Assembly (NCBI GenBank): GCA_918026815.1
Contig: CAKJVC010000038.1
Location: 1-64,000 of the forward strand
Source: Chalara sp. BL73
Lineage: Eukaryota; Ascomycota; Leotiomycetes; Helotiales
Length of the DNA stretch: 64,000 nt
Direction: 5' to 3'
Part shown: positions 32,821 through 43,687 of the stretch, piece by piece
Numbering within the stretch: the first letter of the stretch is position 1
How the letters are laid out: each line of letters starts with the position of its first letter
Program-made: the position numbers and the translations under genes
Notes under the pieces: generated by a model
Seen by the model: only the letters and a program-made list of their open reading frames with translations
Databases searched by the model: none
What the model was told of the DNA's origin: nothing

Positions 32821-34576
32821 CTATTCCCAATGTTTAGATGGAGCCCGCCATATAGCATCGGACATCTTAACCACTTGACTCATCTCCTTCAAATCATGAA
32901 CTCGTACAATATCAGCACCGCCTACAACGGCAGCCGCAACTGTAGCGGCCGTACCCATAATTCTCTGATTCGGTTCTTCTACTCCGGTAATCTTCCCAAT
33001 GAACCCTTTTCGACTTGATCCTATCAGCCATGGAAAGCCTCTTAGTCCAGGCCAATCCCTCAGCTCGTCAAATCTTCGCAGAATCTCTAAATTCTGTGCA
33101 GCTGTCTTTGCGAACCCGATTCCGGGATCCAGAATGATGCGCCAACGACGGATCCCGGCTGCCTCGGCGGCTTCTATGCGGGCCAGAAGCTCAGAGGCAA
33201 TAGTGGGTATCAAGCCGTCAGGGTAGGAGGTGAGCTTATTCATGGTAGTAGGATCACCACGCATGTGCATGAGGCAAACCGTCAGCCCTGTTTGAGCCAT
33301 GGTGGGAAGCATTTTAGGATCCAATGCGCCGGCTGAGATGTCGTTGATGATATCTACGCCAAGATTGGATGTTGCTTCTACTACGTCGGCGCGATACGTG
33401 TCGATACTGATAGCGAAATTTTGATTCTTGAGCCCTCCGTCACGTCGATGGTCGTCGAGGTTTTCAATGAGACCTTTGACGCGCCGTATCTCTTCTTCGG
33501 CACTTACCTCCTTTGCACCAGGAGCACTTGATTGACCACCTACATCAACAATGCTCACTGTGGAGCTCTCTATGGCAGCTATGGCTTCAGACAGAGCATT
33601 GTTACTCAAGGATGTGTCCCGGCCACCGGAGAATGAATCCGGCGTAACATTGATAATTTGCATTATCTGCGTTTTCCTATCTGTCTTAAGAGGGCGTAAT
33701 GGTTCCATAGATTTAGTTAAAGGTGTAACAGTGGTCATAGCCTCAGATTGTGGGAGTGCGTTCAGGTAATCCTGTGTTACTTTCCAAGGAGACTTGGGGT
33801 CTAAAGCGTGGTTGGGGATGAGTCTGCCTAGGATTAGAGTTATGATTAATGTAGAGAAGAAGTTACCACATACTCTGAAAGTGGTCGTAGCACAAATTCC
33901 CGCTCGAGCATCAATGAGTGAGGAATCTGGAGTCGCTCATGGTTAAAAGTTTCATCATCATAAAGAAGTATATCCAAATCAATATTGCGTGGTCCCTTAT
34001 CAATGATCTTCTCCCGCCCTAAATCATTTTCTATGCTTTGGAGAGTATCCAAGAGAGCTAAGGGCTCGAGTGATGTTTCTACCTATCTCAACTGTTAGTT
34101 GCTGTCATGAAATCAGGCGTGACCAACGCCAAGCAATGCCATTATGAAGGGTATCTTAGACCAACCTCACAGACCCCATTGATGAAGCTTGCCTGATCAA
34201 GAACATACATGGGCTCTGTTTCCCACAGGCTACTTGTCCTTCGGATTCTCATGTCATAATCTGACATTTTTCGACAAGCTGACTCGATCCAATGGATCCG
34301 GTCCCCAAGATTGCTCCCTAAGGCGATGTATGCTTTATGCACCTTCTTTGGGAGGCCAGCTTTCTGCCCATGGACATTTGTGGTATTTTTTTCATCTTTG
34401 GAGAGCGGCTTGATAGAGTATCGCGACCAAGAGCCTTTTGTTGTGTTGGTGGCATATTTTTGACATTGTATCGTCAACATGCCGGACCGGCTCGCAGCAT
34501 TGAGTAGACGTGTAGGGAGGACATGATTGAAAGGTGTTCTCCACCTAGTGGCCCTCAATAGGCAAGGGTGCCTCAT
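32821..34576 (-). CDS. FOL1: Bifunctional folate enzyme: HPPK and dihydropteroate synthase
   Basis: Makes 6-hydroxymethyl-dihydropterin diphosphate and joins it to p-aminobenzoate; target of sulfonamides. Exons 34576-34162, 34078-33874 and 33823-32821 (540 residues). HPPK half: AYIALGSNLGDRIHWIESAC, RRTSSLWETEPMYVLDQASF, GPRNIDLDILLYDD, LMLEREFVLRPLSE. DHPS half: MQIINVTPDSFSGG, VDVGGQSSAPGAKEV, ISIDTYRADV, IINDISAG, ILDPGIGFAKT, LIGSSRKGFIGKITG, IVRVHDLKEM. The first 60 residues are basic, Ser/Arg-rich and lack acids (MRHPCLLRATRWRTPFNHVL), as expected for a mitochondrial presequence. The dihydroneopterin aldolase domain found at the front of yeast Fol1 is absent, so that enzyme must be encoded elsewhere. 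Frame is kept exactly across both introns (83 and 50 bases). Confidence 0.93.
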
Positions 34577-35151
34577 TCGCAGTTACTTAGCCTGAGGAGG
34601 CATGAGTTGACTTAAAAGCTTTGAGATGTGATCTCACTTCTGAGGTGAAGTTGATATAATCACGTGATGAAAACACAAGTTTCTTCTTAGCAATTCTACA
34701 TAACATATTATGCTAAGGAATACTCTTCTTCAAATTTTTGACAACTACTAATAAAGAGATAAACATTGATTGAACTTGTATCATATCAACTCATTCAGTC
34801 CTTGATACCTAACACACACATGCAGTTCCATTATCCCAAAAGAGTGAAGGGAGCACCTGATCACTAAAAGCTATAATGCCAAGGCCGAGGCATCTTGCCC
34901 CAGATTCCTTCTCCACCACGCGCTGCCACGGCTAGCTGGCTTCCTTAAACCGAGTGAGCGAACTCCGCTTCAAGTTCGTCTTCCATAACTTCTCTTTCAC
35001 ATCCTTTCTATACAGAATAATACTGCCGTCCGTCATATACCCTCAATACCTCTCCCATTTCCACTAGACTCTCATTCTACTGACGAATATCATCATAAAC
35101 CTGCCAGTCACAGTTCCCAAACTAATTATGGCCTCACCTCGTTAGTATCAC
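34577..35151. promoter_or_regulatory. Divergent FOL1 / nitronate monooxygenase promoter region
   Basis: 575 bases between start codons. It contains a perfect 10-bp palindrome ATCACGTGAT near 34660, a CACGTG E-box core of the kind read by bHLH/Cbf1-type factors, and a pyrimidine-rich stretch (34970-35110) typical of fungal core promoters. Assignment of a factor is inference. Confidence 0.4.
35128..35145 (+). other. Short upstream ORF (5 codons) before nitronate monooxygenase
   Basis: ATG at 35128 opens MASPR followed by TAG, seven bases before the main ATG at 35152. The intervening sequence is too short to be an intron, so this ATG cannot start the main protein. It may lower translation of the main frame or permit reinitiation; whether it lies in the mRNA is unknown. 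Confidence 0.45.
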
Positions 35152-36356
35152 ATGCGAGCTTCAAATAAGCAGAGAATTAACCCAAGTGCAGAGCAGCTTC
35201 GCACAACGGTCACTGACCTGTTGAAGATCAACCATCCTATTCTCCTTGCGGGAATGAATGTTGCAGCCGGTCCTAAGCTCGCCGCTGCCGTTACAAATGC
35301 AGGCGGACTCGGTGTCATCGGGGGTGTGGGATATACCCCAGAGATGTTAAGAGACCAGGTCGCAGAACTCAAATCCTACCTCAACGACAAGAACGCGCCT
35401 TTTGGCGTTGATCTGCTTCTCCCACAGGTCGGTGGCTCCGCACGAAAGACCAAGTAAGCATCTTCTCATACCTTTCAAATGTTTACTCATCTGCTTACAA
35501 TGTTTCTCCAGCTACGATTATACAAAGGGCAAGCTCGATGCGCTCATTGATATTGTGATTGAGAGCGGCGCAAGACTTTTCGTATCTGCCGTCGGTGTCC
35601 CACCAAAACATGTTGTCGAGCGTCTACACAAAGCTGGTGTTCTGTACATGAATATGATCGGCCACCCAAAGCACGTCAAAAAGTGCCTCGAGCTCGGGGT
35701 CGATATCATCTGTGCACAAGGAGGAGAGGGAGGAGGACACACTGGAGATGTTCCAACCACTGTTTTGATTCCTGAAGTTGTCAAGCTCTGCGCAGGCAAG
35801 ACTAGCCCAATGTCCGGAAAACCCGTACAAGTCGTTGCTGCCGGTGGTATTTACAATGGACAAACCGTTGCTGCAGCCCTCATGTTGGGAGCTAGTGCCG
35901 TGTGGGTTGGTACTAGATTCATCTTGACTGATGAGGCTGGGGCTCCAAAGGCTCACCAAGAGGCTGTTCGAACCGCTGGCTTCGATGATAACGTACGAAC
36001 CATCATTTTCACTGGACGGCCTATGCGCGTCAGAATGAATGAGTATATCAGAAATTGGGAAGAGAATCGCGCACAGGAGATCAAGGAGTTGACTAGCAAG
36101 GGCATTATCCCAGTTGAGCATGATTTTGAGAATCTGGCTGACGATATCGATGATGAAGTAAGAACTCGCTCCAAGCCTCGTAGTACTACAAACTAATACT
36201 CATTCACAGACTTTGGATAATGCTCGACCACACTTGATGGGCAAAGCTGCTGCTGCTGTCCACGAGAAGAAGAGCGCGAAGGCATTAGTTGATGAGTTAG
36301 TCAATGACGCTGTCGCCACCATTCAAAAAGGAGGAAAGTTGATCTCCAAACTGTAA
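35152..36356 (+). CDS. Peroxisomal nitronate monooxygenase (2-nitropropane dioxygenase family)
   Basis: FMN enzyme that oxidises alkyl nitronates such as propionate 3-nitronate to harmless products. Exons 35152-35453, 35512-36157 and 36210-36356 (364 residues). Evidence: NHPILLAGMNVAAGPKLAAA and VTNAGGLGVIGGVGYTPEML (FMN-binding first strand-loop), LFVSAVGVPPKHVVERL, IICAQGGEGGGHTGDVPT (active-site His in the GGH motif), VQVVAAGGIYNGQTVAAALM and ASAVWVGTRFILTDEA (phosphate-binding glycines). The protein ends GGKLISKL, a canonical PTS1, so it should act in peroxisomes, like the enoyl-CoA hydratase at 5755. The start is the ATG after a 5-codon upstream ORF. Both introns (58 and 52 bases) are standard, and joins restore KTNYDYTKGK and DDETLDNARPH. 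Confidence 0.93.
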
Positions 36357-37783
36357 ATTAAACCAAAATCGTGGCTATATAACATCAGGATGGTTGTATG
36401 AAATAAAATAGTATGCATGAAATCATTCTACCGCGGCTGTTTTCTGCTCAGATTACCAACTTGGGGAGCCCTTGTGTTTGTTATCGTGCGCTTCAGTTCA
36501 GTATCGCATGAGTGTTAGGTGCGAAACTGTATGAGGGGTGCCTAGTCAAGTGACATTGACTCGATGAATCCTTGTCAGTTTGAATGCTGGTCTTGTATAA
36601 TATAGCTTCTGCTCCACTATTAGGTGTTGTGCTTTATCACTTGTCTTTCCATCGTTATAGAGGGAGCGCAGACCTGACAACCGGTTGAGTCAGAATAGGA
36701 ATAAGCCGGAGGACATGGCATCAACCCTGAAAATACATTATTGCTACTACGGTTGCATTATCTAGTGACACTTTAACTAGGGGCATATGTGTTTGGTTCT
36801 GATCGAATTTGGATCAGGGTTTAGGATGGTAGCTGTATGAGAGCTGGGAAGACTTGGTAGTTCTCTGATGTTGGTGATAGTCTACCGTTCCTTAAGAGGA
36901 ACTACCGCCATCGTATGCTTCTATGGGTCTAATCGAGCTGGCTCTCAATTTATCCATATCCAAATATATTGTTGTTTCTTCTTGCGTCTCGTGTAGGGGG
37001 AGAGTTAGGTTGTCTCTCATGGTGCTACGAAACTGACTATCCATACAGCCACATCATCATTAGCACTGCGTTTTTGGCCTGAATGGAGAGTGAGGTGACG
37101 CATTTCCTCCTTTTTATCCTGGATTCGGGTTGGTAGATTAGTTAAATACATAACTATGTTTGTTCCCACACTCTCGCTTCAAACTTGGTTGAACGGTCGG
37201 TGAGGATACAATACGCCGAAAATCCAAGAAAGCACGAATAATCTTTCCCAGGATAATCATGACTGCAAGGAATCTTTGATTTTCTATGAAACCTTCGACT
37301 TAAACATGTACTCTCACTTCAAGGAGAACATACATGCCCAATATTTTCAGTCACTAGATAATACAAAATCAAGATAGTGGGCGAGGTCCAGCCGAGGTCA
37401 ACAAAAGGCTCACCCAATCTTAGTTCCTGCCACTTCACCATCCTTAAAGGTGAAAATACTATACAGTACTTGCTGAACAGCAAAGCTACGAAATCACCAA
37501 TAACAAAACCGTCGGGCTGAAAACCTCCCATCTTGGCGTTTCTTACAGGGCACTAGTTCTCCTCAAGAGCCAATCATTCAGGACATTTTCAGCCTCGAGA
37601 ACTTGGCGACGGTTATTTTTACACAATCTTCCCGTGTCACGTCCCGTATTGATCCATTGTATGTATTTTATGAAAAGTGCGGGACACCGCGATTGAGGCG
37701 GTTTCATTGTTCGACTTGTTTGTAAGAGGTTTAAAGGAGGATTTCGGGTCAATTTCGAGGGAAGGAAAGGTTGATGTGCGGAT
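36357..37783. other. Intergenic, nothing supported
   Basis: About 1.4 kb. Only short open frames without domains on either strand. Possible promoter elements upstream of 37784 could not be distinguished. Confidence 0.5.
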
Positions 37784-39761
37784 ATGAAGCTCTTTAAGCT
37801 GCTTCTATATGGCGTCCTTGCTAAGACTGCTCTCGGTAAGCCTAAGAAACACTCCAAAGTTTTCATTGAAAGAAGGATTGTAAGCTTCATAGCGTGTTCT
37901 GACAAGAAGTCAGGAGTTGGCTCAGCATTCCCTACAGCAGAAGATCCATGCGGTATAGGATCCAGTTTCTCTAGGTGGAAAATCAACAACACAGCTGATA
38001 CCCAATTGATGACCCCATGTACCAAAATAAATCAGACGCTTTGGATCAGCAACGACTATCCAGGAGTCTTCTCTCTCCCTAACCTGGTTGATGTGGGAGG
38101 AATATATGTTGGGGACGCATCCTACCAAGACCCGAGCCAAAGTATCGCCAGCGGAACGCTTACAGGCGTGTCTCTACCAGCTTTAACATCTACATTCCGC
38201 ATTCTCGCCGTGAATCTAGACAGTCTCCAGTCTTTCGATGTACCCAAACTCGTGGGCGTAAGACCCAGCGCTGCCCTCATGGGCGCAGGACTCAGCATTA
38301 CCCTTGAGGGCCTACCTTCGCTCAAGAACTTCACATTCAGCGATAACTATGACACCCAATATATTACTATTACAAATACTGGACTTACGGACTTCAACTA
38401 CCCAAGCCCAAAACACTTGTTTAGCATAGAGCTCGTGGGAAATCCAGATTTAGAGAAAGTGACATTTAGCCCAAACGCCAATGTTACTTATCTTACAGTA
38501 GACTGTGGATCCATCGTCGAAGACCTGCGATCAAAACCTAAGGATCAATACGCGCTACCTCGGTTTTCTGGACCGACTGAACTCGGAAAATTAGAGGTGG
38601 CATATTGCAACCCGCCTGCCGGAGATGCGAGGACGGCGTTTGATAGTGTAGGTAGTAAGCGGCTGTGGATGGCGGAATTTCATCATAATGATGTTCCAAA
38701 TCTTGTAATGCCTGATGTTACGGCTTGCGAAAGCAGCATTTCGATACACGACAATTACAACCTTACAGAGATTGCTTTCCCGCAACTTACGACCGCAGAG
38801 TCGATCTCAGTAGTTGACAACATTGGCTTGAACTTTATCAATGAGAGTGCATTTCCAGCGCTGAAGAATGTGTCGCAAACTTCGAAATTTGAGGGTAATT
38901 TTACAACGTATGTTTCCCTTTTGATTTCCCTTATTGTAGTCTTGAAAGGACTCTGACAGGCATAGGATTGCGTTGCCTCCATTACTGGAAGACGGATTTC
39001 TTGATATAGATTCCACATCCAACTCCTTCAACTGTAGTATTTTCGAACCGTATTCCAGCTACAATTCACCGTCTTATACTTCCGGTCCGCATATCACGGT
39101 TACATGCACCCATCCATATTCTTACTCGAGTGGTTCGTCTGGTGGTGGAGGAGGAGGCGGTGGTGGAGCCCATGTTAAACTCAAACCACGCATCATAGTA
39201 GCGATAGTAGTCCCCATCATCTCAACCATCTTTTGGGCGATCGTTCTCTGGATCCTATGCGCGAGGCGACGGAGGAGGAGAGCCAGGAGAGCAAAGGAAA
39301 TGGAGAACCTGCAAACTCAAATCCGGGGATTGAGTGGCGGAATCCAGCAATTAGCTGCCAATGGGCAGCACCATCTTCCGCAAGTTCAACCAACACCACA
39401 AGGTCCGGCACCGACGTATCAATACGAAGCTTCTCCTCCGATTCCACAAGCGTATCTGGACCAGAATGAGCAGGTTCCGGTTTCACCTGTCTCTGCTATG
39501 TCTGAGGTTCCGTCTGACAAGTCGAATGGTGCGGTTGCGACGACAGCCGCAGTATCAAATGGGAACTTAGCACCGGCGCAACAGATGCCTGCATCGACGA
39601 CACTATCTAGAGAGGAGATATTATCCGCGAGGGAAAGGGCTTTGCAAGAGAGGGAAAGACAATTAGAGCAGGAAGCGCTGGACGAGAGGGAAGTGGCGCT
39701 GGCGGCTAGAGAGAGGGAGATTGAGGCGCGGGAAGCGAGCCGGGGGAATAGGCTTGGGTAA
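37784..39761 (+). CDS. Secreted-domain membrane protein with Ecm33/receptor-L-like repeats and cytosolic coiled coil
   Basis: Exons 37784-38907 and 38966-39761, 639 residues. N-terminal signal peptide MKLFKLLLYGVLAKTALG. Residues about 30-390 show alternating strand-turn units with Asn-glycosylation sites (LVDVGGIYVGD, LPSLKNFTFSDNYDTQYITI, LKNVSQTSKFEGNFTT), the pattern of Sps2/Ecm33 and receptor L domains. A nine-Gly run (near 39140) leads to one transmembrane helix, IIVAIVVPIISTIFWAIVLW, then CARRRRRRARRAK, a stop-transfer signal placing the rest inside. The cytosolic tail is Pro/Gln-rich and ends in a long charged helix (ILSARERALQERERQLEQEA) that should form a coiled coil. Ecm33 relatives are normally GPI-anchored wall proteins; here the anchor is a transmembrane helix with an intracellular module, suggesting a cell-wall sensor. 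Function is inferred, not shown. Confidence 0.75.
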
Positions 39762-40980
39762 GAGGAGTTCTTTGTATATGTTTGATTTAAAATCGTTTAT
39801 ACCCAGATTATTATGATGATTAGGCCACAGTGTACTTAGTGGTTCAGCATTTCACTTTTACATGTGCAAGATCTTTGGGTTCCTTAAAGTGTTTATAGGA
39901 GTGGATCATGACAACATTTCTGCAAAGGCGCCATAAAGAGAGAAATATCAGGAACCTAACACAAAATTGTATGTTGCATTGATTTCGAAACTTTGAGACA
40001 TAGGCCTGCCGCTTGTTACCAGGAGACCACTTCTGAATAATCTCGAGTAAGCCGTAGCTTGTATATCTTCTAGTAGATGAGTGCATAAAAGAAATATGCG
40101 CACGAGCCCTTCCTTAGTTGTCCATCAATGCCATTGGTTCAAGACGCGGGTAAAAGTGGCTCCAAACCCTCAGTATGGATCCACCTTTGTGATCCTCTCA
40201 GATATCATGAGATTTGAACCTTAAACATTAACGATCAGTCTCAATCGCTAGAGAAACTATCTCTAAGCACTAGTCCAGGTGGTGGAGCACAATCTGTACT
40301 AGGTATGTGAATTTCCGCACTGGATAGTACGGAATGGATCTCTCACAAGCTACCCCGCAAAATTGAATATGCATCTCAGCTGGACGACGGTATCATCAAT
40401 ATCTCAAAGACTCTATCATTACAGTGGCCAATCTCATTTAGTTTTGTCTTTTTTTCATAGGCCTTATTGAGGTGTCTTAGATGCACTGATAATATTTTTA
40501 TATCGATCCGAGTCGAGGCAGGATTCGAGGGCATGCTCATCAGAGACAATCGCAGCACATGAGAAGCAGCTCGACTAACTTCATATCCAGCAGGGATTGT
40601 TTATCCAAGCAAAGATACATTCTAGCTATCCTGTTTGGGGAGACTTGTCAGTTATACCAAATATAATTCGGATGGTATTTTGAGGATTTTGCGGGCGGAG
40701 AGCACCTAGCACGATATCTCAGCTCAATCCGGGGCTTTCAAGTCTTCCATTGCCAATCACATAATCGACACTGGAAAGAATTTCACTACGAAGCGGATAT
40801 TCGAACAAATATCTCCGTTTCTACCGACGCAACATCGTCAACTAAAGTCTGCTGGTCATCGACCTCGTTTATCAGATTTTCACAGACCAGAAGTCAGAGT
40901 CGAGCGAATACTTATAGAGCTTTGATAGGGCAATCTTGGTGCTTGTGAGGGAATCTCATCATTTTGTTCCGCTTACAAGT
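39762..40980. other. Intergenic, tRNA-like relic possible
   Basis: About 1.2 kb. The minus strand at roughly 40290-40200 has a GGTTCAAATCT B-box-like string but no matching acceptor stem or complete arms, so no tRNA is called. Nothing else recognised. Confidence 0.4.
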
Positions 40981-42378
40981 ATGGCGCACCAGGGCGTTGA
41001 TCTTACAGCCGATGAAGGCGACGTCCAGCCCCTCTCATGGCAGTAAGTTCTTTTGATTTTCTTTTCAGGAGAGCAATAATAACGATTCAGCGACCCTCAC
41101 CCAGCCTTCGTCATTCTGCTTGTCGGTCCCCAAGAAGTACCTTTCGGTATTCAAAAAGACCTCCTCTGCGCCAAATCACCATACTATCGCAATGAGTTCG
41201 CCAACGCTGAGGGCCGAGTCGAATATATTGTCAAGCTTCCTGAGACAGATCCTTCTGCTTTCGGATGTTTTCAATGCTTCTTATTTACTGGCACTATTAT
41301 GACCGCTGGTCAAGAGATACCTACTTATGCTGTACTCTTGGGTGTCTGGAAGCTAGCGACTAAGTTACAAATGTCTGAGTTAAGGATTGGTGTTCTCGAT
41401 GCGATGACTGAGCGACGCCGACAAACAGGCAATATTCCGGGGACGGCGCTTTTAATTCAGGCTTGGGAGGAGACTGAGGATGGCAGCGGATTACGGTTGA
41501 TGCTGATTCAATGGGCCGCTGATCATTGTAAGTACTTCTTATACCTCGCTTCAGACTTCTCAACTGGTATCAGTCTGCTGCACAGTCTCAACATACTACG
41601 TCTGTTCGTCTTCTATAAACTGATAGCAAAAGTACGTTCTGCCGCCGATCAGCGCAATAATTTCGCCCGCTCTCTACCTCAGGAAATCCTCTCGGAGCTC
41701 GTAATCGCCATGGCCAACATCTCACCCTCATTCTCCGCCGCTCCAGTTTACCACCCACCACCAGCACAACACCAAGCCCAAGCCGCCTTCCCTAATCACC
41801 AAATTCACATGGAAGCAGATCCTCGCCCACCAACCAAGCGCCCGCGTAAATCGGCACCAAACCTTGGCGACGCTGATGATGTCTACGAAGTCAAACCCAG
41901 CATCCGCATCAAACCATCCCGAAAATCTGAGCCCGTCCGACGTGTATCGAAACCCAAGGCGCCGTTAACAAGACCAGAAGATTGGACGGCCACCACGGAA
42001 GTCGAATACTGCACCGACCTGATCGAACGCATGATCCGCGGCCCAGGCTACTGGACGCGCCTCGTTGGGCCTTTCCGCAAACCTGTTGACCCCGAGCGCG
42101 ACAACGTGCCCAATTATTTCGACGTGGTGAAGAAGCCGATGGACTTGAGCACAATCAAGAGCAAAATAGAGGAGGGAAAGTATGCCAGCGGAGCCGAGTT
42201 CGAGAACGATGTCCGCCAAATCTTCCGGAACTGCTATGAGTACTGGACGCAGGAGGATGGCATCTGGAAGACGTGCCAGGAGTTCGAGCGGTATTTCGAT
42301 ACGCAGTGGGGCGACCGGTATCGCTGGACACCTGGTAGCAAGTTTCATCGCGGTGTGAAGACCGAGGTTGTCGAGTAA
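40981..42378 (+). CDS. BTB/POZ-bromodomain fusion protein with altered acetyl-lysine pocket
   Basis: Exons 40981-41042, 41091-41527 and 41627-42378 (416 residues). The N-terminal BTB fold (about residues 28-130) shows FVILLVGPQEVPFGIQKDLL, CAKSPYYRNEFANAEG and LFTGTIMTAGQEIPTYAVLL. The middle is Pro/Gln-rich and carries basic KRPRKS and RIKPSRKSEPVRR, likely nuclear-import signals. The C-terminal bromodomain (about 283-400) shows YCTDLIERMIRGPGYWTRL, PNYFDVVKKPMDLSTIKSKI and DVRQIFRNCYEYW. In canonical bromodomains the block reads NCxxYN and the last Asn binds acetyl-lysine; here it is Trp373 (codon 42244-42246). The WPF shelf is reduced to GPF. The fold looks intact but classical acetyl-lysine reading does not. 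Probably a nuclear, BTB-dimerising chromatin or ubiquitin-ligase adaptor. Confidence 0.85.
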
Positions 42379-43687
42379 TGGCGAAGCGCATTGAGCTGTA
42401 CAATGAACGTGATTCGGGCTACTTATGGATCCTGCTTTACCGGATGGTGGTGTTTGTAAAATAGGCATCGCGAAGCTCTTTTAGGGACCCTTGTATCGAG
42501 GGAAATTGGTTGTACCTGCATATCAACAAGAGGCGTTCTCAGTTGCATTTACTATCCGCGAATATATTGAGGCTTGATCTTTTGCGTTGGCCAAAAGATT
42601 TCAGGCTCAAAACTATAATCTGGCATGGCGTTCGCCGGTGTGTATATAGCTCATAATTATGGAGAAAGTTTGGCCAAATATTTCACTTTCAACCGCGTGA
42701 TATGTCCGGAATGGGTAGGCTCATGGGATAACGGATTTGACATAAGTTCTAAATGTATATGCAAGAAAAACATGCAATAATATCCCGTTTCTGGAACTGC
42801 AAAACTTATCGCCGGTAATTCGAAGATGATGGTATCCGAAGCCCATGGGAAAATTAAGACATTTCATTTAGTACGTTGCCTCAAACTTTGCATGGGTGTC
42901 TCTCCCCAATATCCAAAAGCTAGGCCGCATAGATTGGTGATCATGTCCCTGAGGGCACAATGTGCGGCCTTCCATAGATTGACTCGTACCTGTCGTTCGT
43001 CTTTGCCTTCATTGCTATGCCGCGCAGCACAATGCACATCACCGATTCTTTTCTTCGCCCGAGAACTCAAGCTCCTTTCCTATCTTGGATAACGCATTAG
43101 GTTTTGGAGTTAGCTCAGTACTTCTCCTAAACAAGCCTTGCTAATAGAGCCGGTATAGCGATAGCTGCAAGGACTCTGCTGAGCTCTATACTTGTTGAAG
43201 AGCTTCTTGGGCAAATTTGAATCAATATATCAATATGTGCTACTACTCTACAAAGCTAATCTAGTCGGGACAATTCGGTACTTTAAAGAAAGGTCCTGGT
43301 ATGTCAATACATCTAGTGTTTTCAATAATATACCATAATAATACAACGATTTTTTTCATATTTCCAATCGTACCACAGTATACAGCTAAGCACCGCCAAA
43401 AGAAAAAATGCAAGGATTTGCATAGATATACACAAGTTTACAATGGTTTAGTTAACTTTGTGCTTCAAAACTGTCACGTGCATACAGTTAGACATGTCGT
43501 AGCGTTGAAAAGAGTGATACTATACGCACCAAGACGACTATAGCGAGACACCGCCCATTCCTAATATTAAGAGCGCCATTTTTCTAGAGTCAGTAGCCCT
43601 TGGATTCAAGGCTATGCATAGCATATCGAAAATGTCTCCACTTCTCGGGAAATATCTGCAAATCAGATCCATAACTATATCCAATGT
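42379..43687. other. Intergenic, nothing supported
   Basis: About 1.3 kb between a plus- and a minus-strand gene. Short open frames only (88 codons at 42826 on plus, no domain). Confidence 0.5.

Noticed and set aside
40195..40295. tRNA-like string on the minus strand (GGTTCAAATCT with upstream A-box-like sequence)
   Set aside because: No acceptor-stem pairing, no proper anticodon arm and no 72-base spacing; at best a relic.
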